DNA of 52,035 nt. Origin: Chara braunii (Eukaryota > Streptophyta > Charophyceae > Charales > Characeae). The first letter of the stretch is position 1; every line of letters begins with the position of its first letter. A model generated the notes under the pieces. It saw only the letters and a program-made list of their open reading frames with translations. It was not told the DNA's origin and made no database searches. The DNA is taken from NCBI GenBank assembly GCA_003427395.1, contig BFEA01000597.1, forward strand, positions 55,488 through 107,522. Reading direction: 5' to 3'. Of this stretch, positions 10,677 to 21,446 are shown piece after piece. The translations under genes were made by a program, and so were the position numbers.

Positions 10677-10855
10677 CTCTCACAGGGAAAAAAAAAAAGG
10701 GAACAAGAAAAGTTGCAGCCGTGAAACTCACAAAGCTCACAAAAAAAAAAAAAAAAAAAAAGGAGAGAGTCTGACTCACGTCGTGATTGCAGTTGTGTAC
10801 ATTATTGGAAGTGGTAGTGTGAGTGTGCCCTCAGTGAGGGCATCTTAGCCTCATG

Positions 10856-11070
10856 ACCAGATTGTCAGATTCCAAAAACGGAAAAAAAAAAAAAAAATGG
10901 AAACACGGATTGGGCCATGAAAATGGCTAGATACATTCCTCTAAGTGATCACGGTTACAATCCTCTGATCACGGATTCCGTTGTCAGATTCCAGAAAGAG
11001 TGAGGAAAAAAAAAAAAGGGAACACCGATTCAGCCCTGAAAATGGTTGGATACATTTTTGTAAGTGTCAG
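10856..11070. repeat. Two diverged direct repeats of ~125-bp period
   Basis: Both units read TCAGATTCCA, then an A-run, then GGAAAC or GGAAC, then a TGAAAATGG-TAGATACATT-like end. The A-runs suggest retroposed short sequences, but no RNA gene origin is evident. Confidence 0.5.
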
Positions 11071-12155
11071 TGCGATTAGGCTTACAATCCTCTGAAGAAA
11101 CACACAAAGGGCCTCGCCTCACTACTGTGGTTTCCCGCCTTCTATTGTCACACAGACTAGTAAACTATACTATTCGATGGCATATGGGTCGAGGCCCCCG
11201 AACGTGTGCCGAACGGAGTTGCTGCTAACGTTCGGGTCGAGCGGAAAGAGGAGCCCGACCGACTCAAGACTCTGTTGTGGGGACGCCGTGACGGGCGCCC
11301 GGTAGCGCTCCGCACTTTGCGTTGCCGGCGGTAGTCAGGCCGGTGCTTTCTCGTCATTTTCCTGTGAATATTGTGGGACGATGAGACGACTACCACCTCG
11401 CGTCAAGGGTTGACGCCAACCATAGCCGTGATGCGTATGGGAGGTATAGGAGTCGGCAGAAAGTCCCCGATAAGAGGTGTCAACAAGTGGAACTATGAGA
11501 AAAGACGCGTGCCCTTTGGCACTCATCTTGTCAGGAAGAAAGAGGAACGGGGTTTCGTCGGATGCTGATGTCAACATAGACTTGTCATAGGCTCGCGGTG
11601 AAGCGCAGATAACAATTACTCTACTCTACTTACCGGGCCGGAAGCGAGGATCGAACTCATGACCTGCAGTGGTGGGGTATCTGGTTTTCAAGGTGATATT
11701 TGGTGACGCGACTGCCCCCCCAGGTGAGGAGAGTATATCACTGCGGACACCTCATGCCGGCAGGGCCAGTCTCTTAGGGATCTCGACACAGGGATCTGGC
11801 TGGGGGAGATCGATACATAGTTTAAAAAAAAAAAAAAAAAAAAAATGAAAATCAGGCTAGTCGCTCTCTACGAGTGGAGCTGCATCGGTTGGACAGAACA
11901 GCGCGACACCCCATTGGAGCACTACGGACTGGACTATTCAAGCGCTCGTGTCAACAACTTGGCGGTTTCAAAATAAAAGTGATGGTATCATCCCTCTCTC
12001 TCAACCCGTATTGTATGGCAATTTGCTTCACTTTGACCAGTCAGTTGAGCCTCGTATTAGGGTGTATACCTATATTGTGTGGGTGGCTAGTTATATTGGC
12101 TTTAGGCGTTTATTTATCGGTTTGTTTATTTTTCTCTTTTTCTATCCCTTTGAAG

Positions 12156-13607
12156 ATGGCATCCACATCGGATCCGGAGGAGGTCCGCATTCGCATGTTA
12201 GTTGAAAAATGCATTGAGGATGGAATATTTCCAGAGGGGCTGGACCATGGCACGTGTGTCTCGAATGGCCGATCCGCCACCATCACCCTGAATGCTAAAG
12301 TGGATGACGTAGTAGTGCGATGGTTGAAAGAAAGGACTATTGTTGTCATTTTCCAAACAGAATCCAGAGCATTCCCGACCAAAATTAAAGAAATGCTCAT
12401 TCGGATTTATGAAGACGGATGGTATGGCCACCCAGCTATCAATCCATCGCTCAAAAGGGGGAGAGTGAAGTATGAAGGGGCGAATGTGTTTTCATATGTT
12501 GCAACCACCAAAGACATTGCTGATTTAATGATAAATAAAGGAAGTGATACGGTTGTTTTCAAGGACCCAAATGTGCTCGGGAGTCCAGACATTCGCTACT
12601 CACTTCAATTTCGGAGATGGGCCACGAAAAAGGAGCTGGAGGATCTTAAAGCTCAAAAGGCGACCGATAAGTTTTGGGTGATGGCCATTAGGGTATCCCT
12701 TCGTGCTATGTTCCACTTGCACTGGGCAGTCGAAACCTCTATGGCCAAAATCCTAAAGACGTATCCTCCTCAGAAGGATAATCACTTCCCGAGGTTGATG
12801 AACATTAAAATGGATTTGGCACCAGAGGCTAGGCAAACGTGGAAAGACAAATTGGAATTTGACAAAGATGGGGAGACTTTTAAACTTGAATTTGTCTCTC
12901 AAGCCACCGATTGGTGTAAAAAATATCGATGGTACTATCACACAGAGGATAGCATGGCTTGTCCACATCATCCGCAACATCACACTACACAGGGCACATC
13001 ATCCCCCTCCGGACCAGCTCAGAACCAGAAAGGGAAACAAACGACCACTTCGTCCCATCCCTAAGCTAAGCAGCCATCACCGGTCCAGCACTCGCCTGCA
13101 ACGTCCTTTCAGCAGACAACACGTCCAGCATTAATGTCATTTGTGCAACAGCCTGTGCCCCCCCCATGGAGTCCTCTTACGATTGGACCACTTGGACAGA
13201 TGGCAGGAATTCAACCCATGCCCCAGGCTGCGAACCAACAGGTCCCGATGAACTTCCATGTCCCTCCGAATTTCCATGTCCCTCCGCTGAACTCTCAATG
13301 TGGACATGGAGGAATCCCTCCCTTCGGTTTTCCCGGGTTTGGTATCCAGATGGGTCCTGGATTATTCAACGGTAAGTTTGCTATGTCGGGCCCAATAATG
13401 GGTGGAGGCTCACCGACATTTAGCGGCAGTCGTGCCAATCCTGTGTTAGAACCTGAACCTCCACCACCAGGGGTGCCTACAGGCGGGGTGGTCCCTCCGT
13501 GTGGAGGGGTCGTCGGGAATGCAACGGTGACTCTACAGGATCCCAGTGCCCAGCTCCTGGACAGACAAGAGGGGAGGAAGGTTCCGGGGGGCCGGCAACC
13601 GCTATAA
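12156..13607 (+). pseudogene. LINE ORF1, N-terminal part (RNA-binding-like)
   Basis: ORF1 proteins of LINEs bind the element RNA. I chose ATG 12156 (MASTSDPEEVRIRM) because the upstream frame encodes only hydrophobic sequence typical of chance translation. Residues ~45-150 resemble the DUF4283-like ORF1 domain of plant LINEs (VVVRWLKERTIVVIF). A Cys/His patch follows near residue 255 (WCKKYRWYYHTEDSMAC), perhaps a degenerate zinc knuckle. After an in-frame TAA at 13062-13064 the frame continues as a Pro/Gly/Met-rich linker with repeated NFHVPP. The frame is lost near a GGGGGG run at about 13585, where a one-base deletion would join it to the next segment. Confidence 0.7.
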
Positions 13608-14494
13608 ACGGCGCTACTGGTGCTGACACTGACAACGATTCGGAGAAGGAGGCGAGACCGCAAGAGAATGAGAATGATCCAGAGTCTGCAATGAGAGGTC
13701 GTAGATGTCCAACAAAGCAGCGTCGTACACGTGAGGCTGAATTGACAGGAGAAAAATCCTCCAGATCATTCACCTTTTCTGAAGGTGAATCTTCAGCCTC
13801 GTCGGTCGTACCCGCTTCAGAAACTTTGTGGCATCTAAATCAAACACTAATAAGCGATCCTGGCCTTGTCAATCAAGGAGGGATGACATCAGTCTCAAGG
13901 GAGGCTAATACATCTATCAAACGGATAGTACCACTAATTTGTATTCCTGACTCACAGGGGGCCTTAGTCCTCTGTTATGATTCAGGGAACAGGAACCTGG
14001 TGATGGCGTCCTTCCCGACTGATATCCCACCTAGTAATGAGATAATTTTGGGTTGTGTCAGATCGTTGTTGAAAAACAGGTTTCCTTGTCGGGTGGTCCC
14101 CAATATTACGATGGGACGGGCAGTACGCCAGTCCCCATCAGGAATCTGTTGTCGCTTATATTTCCCATTCGTAGACCTACGGATTCCTCCGGATGCCTTT
14201 CCGGTCTTGGAACGAGAAGGAGTGGTGTGGGTCCCTGGAAGGTGGTTTGACAGAATCGACAATCCAAATCTGTCAACCATTCAGTTGGAGGATGGTCTCT
14301 CTGCAGAGTTTGTGGCTGAATGTAACCTGAAGTTGAAAGGGAGGAACTTGGTGTCTCCCTTCTTCCGTGATAGTCTGTCCTTTCCGTGGTCTACACCTCG
14401 GAACACCACAGAGCCAAGACGTAGGAAAACCTCAGTGGCAACGAGTGGTCTCGGTCATATCCATAAACATGCAGGCCGAGATCCGCGTACATGA
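13499..14494 (+). CDS. LINE ORF1, C-terminal part (domain not recognised)
   Basis: This frame is open from 13499, but the true coding sequence probably enters it near 13585 from the upstream ORF1 frame. It starts with an acidic, Ser-rich region. From about 13840 to 14390 it encodes a compact, mixed hydrophobic segment (VPLICIPDSQGALVLCYDSG; FVDLRIPPDAFPVLEREGVV) that I cannot assign to a family. It is not the usual end of a plant L1 ORF1. TGA at 14492-14494 overlaps the ORF2 ATG as ATGA, suggesting coupled translation. No stop breaks this segment, so the domain may matter for the element. Confidence 0.6.
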   Translation: MWRGRRECNGDSTGSQCPAPGQTRGEEGSGGPATAINGATGADTDNDSEKEARPQENENDPESAMRGRRCPTKQRRTREAELTGEKSSRSFTFSEGESSASSVVPASETLWHLNQTLISDPGLVNQGGMTSVSREANTSIKRIVPLICIPDSQGALVLCYDSGNRNLVMASFPTDIPPSNEIILGCVRSLLKNRFPCRVVPNITMGRAVRQSPSGICCRLYFPFVDLRIPPDAFPVLEREGVVWVPGRWFDRIDNPNLSTIQLEDGLSAEFVAECNLKLKGRNLVSPFFRDSLSFPWSTPRNTTEPRRRKTSVATSGLGHIHKHAGRDPRT

Positions 14495-15282
14495 ACCATA
14501 CATCTGTTGCATCCTGGAATGTACGGGGATTAGGGGATCAGAACGGGAGGGAGAAACGTTGTCGGTTGAAATCTCGGATCCACTCTAATAAAGCACAGAT
14601 TATCTGCTTGCAAGAAACAAAGTTAAATTCAGAAAAAATAGCAGACTTGGGTAGATGGTGGGATGGCCCACAGTTGTGGGCCACTGCGGATGGGTCGAAG
14701 GGGGGGACAACAATTTTATTCCATCGCAGTCTGGATTTTGAGTGGACTGATGAGTGTTTTGATAATTGGGGCCGCTGGGTTTGGGTTAAAGGTGTTATAG
14801 CTGACGAATCTTGGGCCATAATGTGCGTGTATGCACCATCAGAGAGGAAAGAACGATTGAGATTTTTAAATGACTTAGCGGATGTCATTCCAGATGTTGA
14901 AAACTTGGTACTTGACGGAGATTGGAATACAGTGCTGAACCCCGGTATAGATACACAGCAGGTTCGACCAAGTCGTACGGATGTTAAAATATTAACGGCA
15001 CTGCTTGAAAGACTTGGCCTAATCGATGCATACCGGGTAACACATCCCAATGACTTTGGCTTCACGTGGCATTCGGCGAGTCAACGACAGAACACACTGA
15101 GCGGTGATCAGAGGACCCTTAGATGTCAGCGGAGACTTGATATGATTTTTGTCAGGGCCGCCGCATGGGAGTCGTTGTTGTCTGTGACACCGGTGGTGGA
15201 CCCGATGTCCACCATTACCCTGTTTTCGCCCGCTTTGCACCCGGCCCGTGCATCGATAGGGAGCGAGGATATTTTAGGCTAA
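14491..15282 (+). pseudogene. LINE ORF2, APE-type endonuclease
   Basis: The endonuclease nicks target DNA for target-primed reverse transcription. ATG 14491 overlaps the ORF1 stop. The fold motifs are visible in order: SWNVRGLG (Asn), CLQETK (metal-binding Glu), VYAPS, LDGDWN (Asp/Asn pair) and RRLDMIFV. The last catalytic motif, SDH, is broken: after 15210 one base, probably G, is missing. The motif then reads DVHHYPVF in the new frame and this frame runs out at 15282. The shared TGA and shadow residues after 15210 are not part of the protein. Confidence 0.88.
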
Positions 15283-17567
15283 ATACGCAAAATCTGGATG
15301 ATCCCGGTATCGTCCAGTGGGTGGAGAAACAGAATGAGGCTTGGTAGAGTACTCAGGGTTTATTCTCATCTAAAGGTGAATGGCTGACCACTGGGTTGGG
15401 CATCATATCTAAGGGACTTGCGGTCTTATCCATCATGAAGGCTTATCAAAGGAAAGAAGAAGAGAGAATCTGCAAACAAAAAATTGAGGCCGCAGAAGCA
15501 GAGATAGGCAAACACCCTATTTCATATGTTTTTTGGGTTAGAGAGAGAACTCGATGGCTGCAGAAGTGGGAGGAGATACAGTTGAAAAGACAGAAGGTAT
15601 GACAAGAACGCTATAAAATAATGGGGATGGAAAAGTTGGATGGCATGACAAAAGAGATATTTTTGTTGGTCAATAGACAAACTTCCCAACACCGTATTAT
15701 GAAGGAACTCGCACATCCGTTTGACCCAAACCTTCGCAAATCTTCAGAAACGGCAGGGATGTGTGAATACGCCATCACGTACTTTCGGGATATTCTGACA
15801 TCTCGTAGACCACCGGAGGAGGCGGAGGTGGACTTATCTGTGTCCTCCTCCTTTTGGACACATATGGAGACCCGCATCCCCCTATCCGGTAAATTGGCAC
15901 TGGATAGGCCAATCACAGGGGAGGAACTGACGCATGCTGCCAAGCAAATGGCAAAAAGGAAGGCCCCAGGGGAAGATGGGCTTCCCATCGAGTTTTTTTT
16001 CAAATTTTGGAATTTATTTAGGGAAGACTTAGTCCAAATTTATAATGAGTCCTTAACTGGTACCAGGCTACCTGCATGCATGACGAAAGGGATTATCGCT
16101 CTTCTCTTCAAAAAAAGGGAAAAGAGTAACATACGGAATTGACGACCGACCTCCTTGCTCAACACGGTGTATAAATTGTTGGCAAAGACTCTGGCTAGTA
16201 GGCTAGCCGAGTATTTGTCTGGCTTAGTAGGTGTTGACCAAGGAGCCTTCGTGAAAGGTAGGTCAATATTGGACAATATTGTCACAGTGGTTGAATCAAT
16301 GGAAATTATTGAGGAAGAACAATTGGATATGGTTGTCCTTCTCATGGATTTGGAGAAGGCTTACGATAGAGTAATCTGGGCCTTTGTCTTGACAACATTG
16401 AGACACATGGGCATTGGCCCGAACTTCATCACATGGGTCAAAGTCATGTATTTTCACGCTACTGCCTCTGTAATGATAAACGGAAGAATCTCTCCAGCGT
16501 TTCCACTGACGCGATCACTGAGACAGGGCTGTCCATTAGCCCCACTGCTTTTTGTCATGCAGATGGATGTTGTGCTGAATAACGTGAGGAGAAACCCTTA
16601 TATAATTGGACTAAGAATCCGGGGCCACGTGCAGTTCAAAGGAAGTGTCATCGTGGATGATTTGACAATTGTATCTAAGAATACTGTAGGCTCCCTTACA
16701 GCGGTAAAAAAACTATTAGTAGATTATTGTGTTTTGTGTGAGGCTCAAGTGAATTGGTCAAAGTCAGCTTATTTTCTGCCTGACCAGTATGGGTTGTGTG
16801 TAGATTTAGGGATGAAAAAAATCCCAGCTGACTCGTCAGAGAGGCTTTTGGGAGTGCAAGTTTCCCTAAAAAACTGTGCAGATATCCAGGATGAGCTACT
16901 GTTGGGGAAGGTGGAGCAGCGGTTCCGGAAATGGAAGACTGTGTATGGCTTGTCCCTTTTCGGCAGAGCCTTGATTGTCAACGCAGCGGTGTTTTTCCAG
17001 CTCTGGTACACGGGAGCTGTGAGGCCCCTTGGGAAGAAGATAGCGCAGTGCATCAAGATAGTGGCTTCTAAGTACATATGGAAACCTGACGCTGAGGAAG
17101 GTCAGGGCCACATGTCCAAACTGTCATGGGAGAAAATAACAGCGACAAAAGAGGATGGGGGTCTTGCTGTTCTCGATCATGTACGTCAAAACAACGCCTT
17201 GCTCTCCAAATGGCTGGTGAAAGCAGTTGTAGATATTGAGAACCGCAACTGGGTTGCACTAGCCGAGTACATCCTAGCGAAAGACTGGGGCCTAAGTAGA
17301 GGGGAGGATGTATGGGCAGTAATGATGCTTCCAGCATACCAGCGACGGAGGCCGAAGTCTTCATTCTGGCAAGGAGTGATTCGGGCTTGGAGGACTGTGG
17401 CCGCAACACCTATTAGAGAACCCCAAACACGGGATGAGGTTTTACGTCAACCCCTGTTTGAGAACCAATGGATTATAAAGGAGAATGACACGGTCTTCGC
17501 CATTACAGGAAGCGGCAATTTCGGGAGGGCATGGGTGGAAAGAGGGGTCCTACGGGTCGAGGACTAG
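15211..17567 (+). pseudogene. LINE ORF2, reverse transcriptase
   Basis: This continues the endonuclease in the shifted frame. In-frame stops lie at 15345 (TAG), 15600 (TGA), 16140 (TGA, expected Trp in the N-W-RP motif) and 17565 (TAG). RT landmarks are KRKAPGEDGLPIEFF, RPTSLLNTVYKLLAK, DQGAFVKGRSILDN, LLMDLEKAYDRV (catalytic Asp at 16348), RQGCPLAP and IVDD at 16650-16661. LINEs usually have FADD or YADD, so Val before DD is unusual. The thumb continues through SERLLGVQVSLKN. A diverged minus-strand relative of this region is at 28399-30358. Confidence 0.9.
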
Positions 17568-18707
17568 TGGGATGACCTCAGTATGGATTGGAAAGATGAA
17601 GTCTCTCTCCGCGGGCAACTGGGGAGAATATGGTATATTGGCTTGAGGCGGGCGGAGCTGATTAGTGCAATTCCAGAGGAGTGGAAATATTTGTTGCGGG
17701 GCTCCGCTTTGAAAGGGTGCTGGTATCGACCAGTTCTTAGTGTGGGTTCAAAACTACATATATTGAAATTTGTTGGAGATGAACAAGTGGAAGTGTGGGA
17801 AAGAGGAGGTGGAGAGGTTTCTCGCAAGGACAGTCTGACGTTTAAGGAAGAACGAAGGGTAAGTGGCTCTTGCCTGCTAGAGGAAGTGAGAGTAGTTCTA
17901 CAGTTTTCAGCCGGCAGGGCAACTCACCCCACTCTACTCATGAATGGGACTCCAATCCGACAGATGCGGTTGGATGTGGGACTATACGGATGGCTGGAGG
18001 GGAGAAAGGTAGTGACATTGCACCAGTACAGTTCTAAACTGGGTATGGCGGTGCAGAGGGCAAAGGGGTGCACGACGATCAGTATACAAAATACCTTTCC
18101 GTTCTCTAGCACGGGCAAAACCCTCTCAGTGGATTACTACAAGGACATGTGGAAAGTGTGCCAACGACTGCCAAGTAAGAAATGTTCGTCAATACTGTGG
18201 CAGATGATCCACCGGGCTCCTTTGGACGCTGTATCCCTGTTCATAAGAGGAATGGAGGTGGATGTGCAGTGTGTGCGGTGTCATCGACATCCTGAAGACC
18301 ACACACACCTCTGGGGCACTTGCCCTCTCTCCTTCAGGATCTGGCGATGGTGGGGATATCACTGGAAAGCGTTTGGTGGCCCGGAGGAAGTGGAGTGGGA
18401 TTTGGAATGGGCGATGACAGGCAAATTGCCTGATTCATTGTCTTATGGAAAGGGTTGGGGTTATGTAGCTACGGCTATTCGGGCAGTGGCGATTTGGTGG
18501 ATATGGAAAGAATGGAATTCAGTGCTGTTCCACAATAGATACTTGTCAGATAATGAACTGAGGGGGGGTATGAAGGCCACCGTCAGACACATGGTGGTGG
18601 TGGACTGGCGAGGACGGGTGCTGTCACTGGCTGAACCACAGAGATCCAGGGCAAGATTGTGGTTTTTGCGGTCTTGGGCCAAGAAGAATCGGTTGCAGGG
18701 AAACTAG
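17568..18707 (+). CDS. LINE ORF2, C-terminal region with RVT zinc-binding domain
   Basis: This is the same frame as the RT, separated only by TAG 17565-17567. It is open for 380 codons to TAG 18705. Near 18190-18330 the sequence ILWQMIHRAPLDAVSL, then CVRC, HPEDHTHL and GTC form the Cys/His pattern of the zf-RVT domain found at the end of plant LINE ORF2. It is followed by Trp-rich WRWWGYHWKAF and a helical, basic tail. It probably helps RNA or target binding. It would not be translated alone; an ATG at 17583 is present but unremarkable. Confidence 0.85.
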   Translation, partial: WDDLSMDWKDEVSLRGQLGRIWYIGLRRAELISAIPEEWKYLLRGSALKGCWYRPVLSVGSKLHILKFVGDEQVEVWERGGGEVSRKDSLTFKEERRVSGSCLLEEVRVVLQFSAGRATHPTLLMNGTPIRQMRLDVGLYGWLEGRKVVTLHQYSSKLGMAVQRAKGCTTISIQNTFPFSSTGKTLSVDYYKDMWKVCQRLPSKKCSSILWQMIHRAPLDAVSLFIRGMEVDVQCVRCHRHPEDHTHLWGTCPLSFRIWRWWGYHWKAFGGPEEVEWDLEWAMTGKLPDSLSYGKGWGYVATAIRAVAIWWIWKEWNSVLFHNRYLSDNELRGGMKATVRHMVVVDWRGRVLSLAEPQRSRARLWFLRSWAKKNRLQGN

Positions 18708-19192
18708 TGTTGTCCCCTTGGCTCACGGCGGTCTGAGTAGCGGCAGCCTGTGTTCGTAAGAAGTTATTAGTTCCAGAAGGCATAGCAGTTGAGGATTACA
18801 TGGTGACTAGAAATAGTTGTATTACTCCGGGGTATCTGAATGCAGGGTTCTTGATTTAGTGGTGGGTAGAAAGTCTTGGCTATACTGAACTAACCTGGTC
18901 ACTCGGTTGGCTCAGGTTGCATGGGGTAAGGTGTATAAGACCCGGGACCCGCGGTAGGGTCATAAAGGGTCGCTTCAAACCGAGTGGTCGTCTTTGATGC
19001 CGTAGGATTAGTCTGTAAGTTGAAGCCTGGTTGGTCTGGCTAGTCGAGATTTGTGGTATATTTCAGGTTGCTGTTTCGCCAAGTTGGTCTGGCAGCGAAC
19101 TTAAGCTTAGTTCCGGGTTGAAATGTGAGGTCCCGTAATGTGGAGTTTTCAATAAAAGTTTATGCGTTGCCTTTAAAAAAAAAAAAAAAAAA
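18708..19192 (+). other. LINE 3' UTR with AATAAA and poly-A tail
   Basis: About 467 bases follow ORF2, with a repeated GGTTGGTCTGGC-like motif. AATAAA at 19151-19156 precedes an 18-A tail at 19175-19192. This fits a retrotransposed polyadenylated RNA on the plus strand. Confidence 0.85.
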
Positions 19193-20844
19193 GAAGCCCC
19201 CTGTGCCGGGGCTGAGCTAAACGGGGAGAGGAGCCCCCTGTGTCTTGAAATTTGGGCGTTGGTTACGTAAGCTGATGTCGGGCCCGCCATTTCTCTATCG
19301 CGCGCCTTGCGTTCGATTTTGCGAGAGTCGATGCCACTGTAGGGGAGCGACCTCTCCGAATGTAGCGCCCTCGTCCGTACAGAGCTAGAGTCGGCATCGT
19401 TTGTCGGCCGCGAACCATGCTAGGCGAGGCAGCAGACGAGAGCAGTACAGCTCGGCGGATTGGCGAAGCTTAGCCCGGTGAAGTGCACGTGTTTCATACA
19501 CTTGCTGCTCTTCTCATAAGTAGACAAAGACATGGCACCTTCCCTGCTGAGGATGGAGCGTCGCAAAGGAGTAGGCGCTCTGGAAGTACCCATAGCCATG
19601 CTATATGGGAAGGTGATTGACAGGGCCTGATACATTCGCGGTTTCTGGAAGACAGAAGGGTTGCAGGAGTGACAGGGGAATGCTGACGTTACGGCTGGCG
19701 GTGCCCGAGGCAACGTACCACGGTTGCCCAGTTCAATTCAATTAAGCTATTGACGCATTACAGCCGTAGAACCGGGTGAATTACGGGGGAAAAGATAGTG
19801 AGGCTGTTCGAGTGGGAGGGAGATGGCAGCCTCTGTCGATGTGCTGCTCTCTTTGCATCACTGGCTTCGCGGAGAATCTGACCTCCGGCGTCCTCTGGTA
19901 GGCCAGCGCAGAGGCTACTACTGATATTTATCACGATCTCAGGTGGGGCATAGGAAGTCCTCAGGGGCTGGATTAAGTTTTGGAAATGCTGGATGTTCAA
20001 TAGCACCGATAGTGCTGAAAGTGAGATGTGCTGCAGTATATTCATGTCGGAATCGCTGCCCCCACATGCTGTTCGGACAAAGCCCCCGTGGTTCTCTATT
20101 CTGCCGTCCACCTTTTCAGGTTCCTCGCGCTTTTGTTTTCGCAGTGGACAGGTACGGACGTTGATCAATTGTATTGTGAATTTCTCTCCCCGTCTCCCTC
20201 TCTCCCCCCCCCGATCTCTCAATCTGTGTTTCTATGCGGGTTTCGAGTTGTGTGCCCAGATCGCGTACCTTGTGATGTCGGGACCTGTCTCGGGGTGCGT
20301 CATTTGGGGATGGGATGCCGTAGGGGTGGGGGCCGAGATCGAGATTGACAGTTGCCTGCGGACGTCTGCATCGTAGCCGTTGGTGCTGAGAGAACATTGG
20401 CTGACCGAAGGCGGTCGAATCGAGTGGTTGGTCATGTTGCGGGGCTCTTTCGGTGAAAGACCAGTCCTCCCTGTTTGGAAGGTGGACAGTGTGGCAGCTG
20501 CCTCAGACTTCATCTGCGGCTTCTCTTCAATGCGTGTGCGTGTGTGCGTCTCGTCATGGCCCACAGTTCGACCAATGGGTGGGGAGGCAGCGCTTACGAG
20601 GAAAATAGATTAGCTTGCGGTCTGAGCGGCAACGCCAAAGCCTCCTCCTTCACTAAGTAGCTCAGAGGGGGACACGGGCTTCACTAAGTGGCTTCAGAGA
20701 GGGACAGTGAATGCGGAAACTCCAGGAATGGAACTGGTTGACAAAGCTGATGAACGTGAGACGTACATTGCACAGGAAGTAAGGCGCCGAGCCAATGTCT
20801 TGACATGCTGCAGTCCCTCATCAGCCGCGCATTTGCAGGGGTCG

Positions 20845-21258
20845 GTGAGCGGGAACCAGTGTGTCGGCCGTGAGATCGCGGGAAGGAGAGAGCTAGCACG
20901 TGATCCATGACGAGATCGGGCTCCAGGGGGGTGGGGGGAGCGTGGGCGTAGCCAGGGATGTAAGGGAGGTGGTGGAGTGAGGAAATTGGCGAAGAGGAAG
21001 AGAGCTCGATAGTGAGACGGAGGGTTTTGGGGAGTGTATCCGGGAGTCAGCGTGAGCGGGAACCAGTGTGTCGGCCGTGAGATCGCGGGAAGGAGAGAGC
21101 TAGCACGTGATCCGTGACGAGATCGGGCTCCAGGGGGGTGGGGGGAGCGTGGGCGTAGCCAGGGATGTAAGGGAGGTGGTGGACTGAGGAAATTGGCGAA
21201 GAGGAAGAGAGCTCGATAGCGAGACGGAGGGTTTTGGGGAGTGTCTCCGGGAGTCAGC
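20845..21258. repeat. 207-bp tandem duplication
   Basis: Units 20845-21051 and 21052-21258 differ at only about five bases, for example 20910 against 21117. 207 is a multiple of three, so a minus-strand frame (21407 to 20694) stays open across both copies and repeats a Pro-rich 69-residue block. That frame has no known domain, so I list the repeat and not a gene. Confidence 0.85.
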
Positions 21259-21406
21259 CCCGGCTTTGCCTGGGAGGCTGACGAAAGCGGCGTATGAGTA
21301 AATCGCAGACAGGCAAGGGGGGAGGCAGACTTGCAGGGAGGCAGGCAGACAGGCAAGGGGGCAGGCAGGCAGGGACGGGGGACGAGGAAACATCTCATGC
21401 GGTGCA

Positions 21407-21446
21407 AGGTCCTACCCGGGGCGGGGAGGTCCTACCCGGGGCGGGG
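21407..21446. repeat. 20-bp tandem repeat, 2 perfect copies
   Basis: AGGTCCTACCCGGGGCGGGG occurs twice back to back. A CAGGCAGG-rich stretch lies just upstream (21317-21375). Confidence 0.9.

Larger units (their letters stand above)
10440..11845. other. Right flank with homopolymer runs and gap, no gene
   Basis: No supportable gene. It contains a poly-T run leading into 110 Ns (10567-10676), several A-runs, and two diverged direct repeats at about 10856-10960 and 10980-11070 that share TCAGATTCCA, an A-run, GGAAC, then TGAAAATGG and ATACATT. A block at 11155-11199 is an inverted relative of 748-792. An A-run at 11823-11845 lies just before the LINE and may be the tail of another element. Confidence 0.6.
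11846..19192 (+). mobile_element. L1-like non-LTR retrotransposon (LINE), nearly full-length, inactive
   Basis: ORF1 and ORF2 are followed by a 3' UTR with AATAAA and an 18-base poly-A. ORF2 carries an APE-type endonuclease, RT and a C-terminal RVT zinc finger, the order of plant L1-clade elements. The exact 5' end is uncertain; I place it after the A-run ending 11845. No convincing target duplication was found beside the poly-A. Frameshifts and at least five in-frame stops make it inactive. Confidence 0.9.

Noticed and set aside
11636-11760. Minus-strand sequence like a tRNA T-arm (GAGTTCGATCCTCGC) with a possible anticodon loop CTTGAAA
   Set aside because: The T-stem has a mismatch, no anticodon stem forms, and the candidate acceptor halves are ~118 bases apart. 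It also points away from the A-run at 11823, so a SINE head is not supported.
10440-11845. CRISPR-like or satellite array from the repeated TCAGATTCCA units
   Set aside because: Only two diverged units with A-runs, with no regular spacers.
14730-14760. A second CTGATGAG inside LINE ORF2
   Set aside because: No GAAA or GTC follows at hammerhead spacing, and the sequence is coding.
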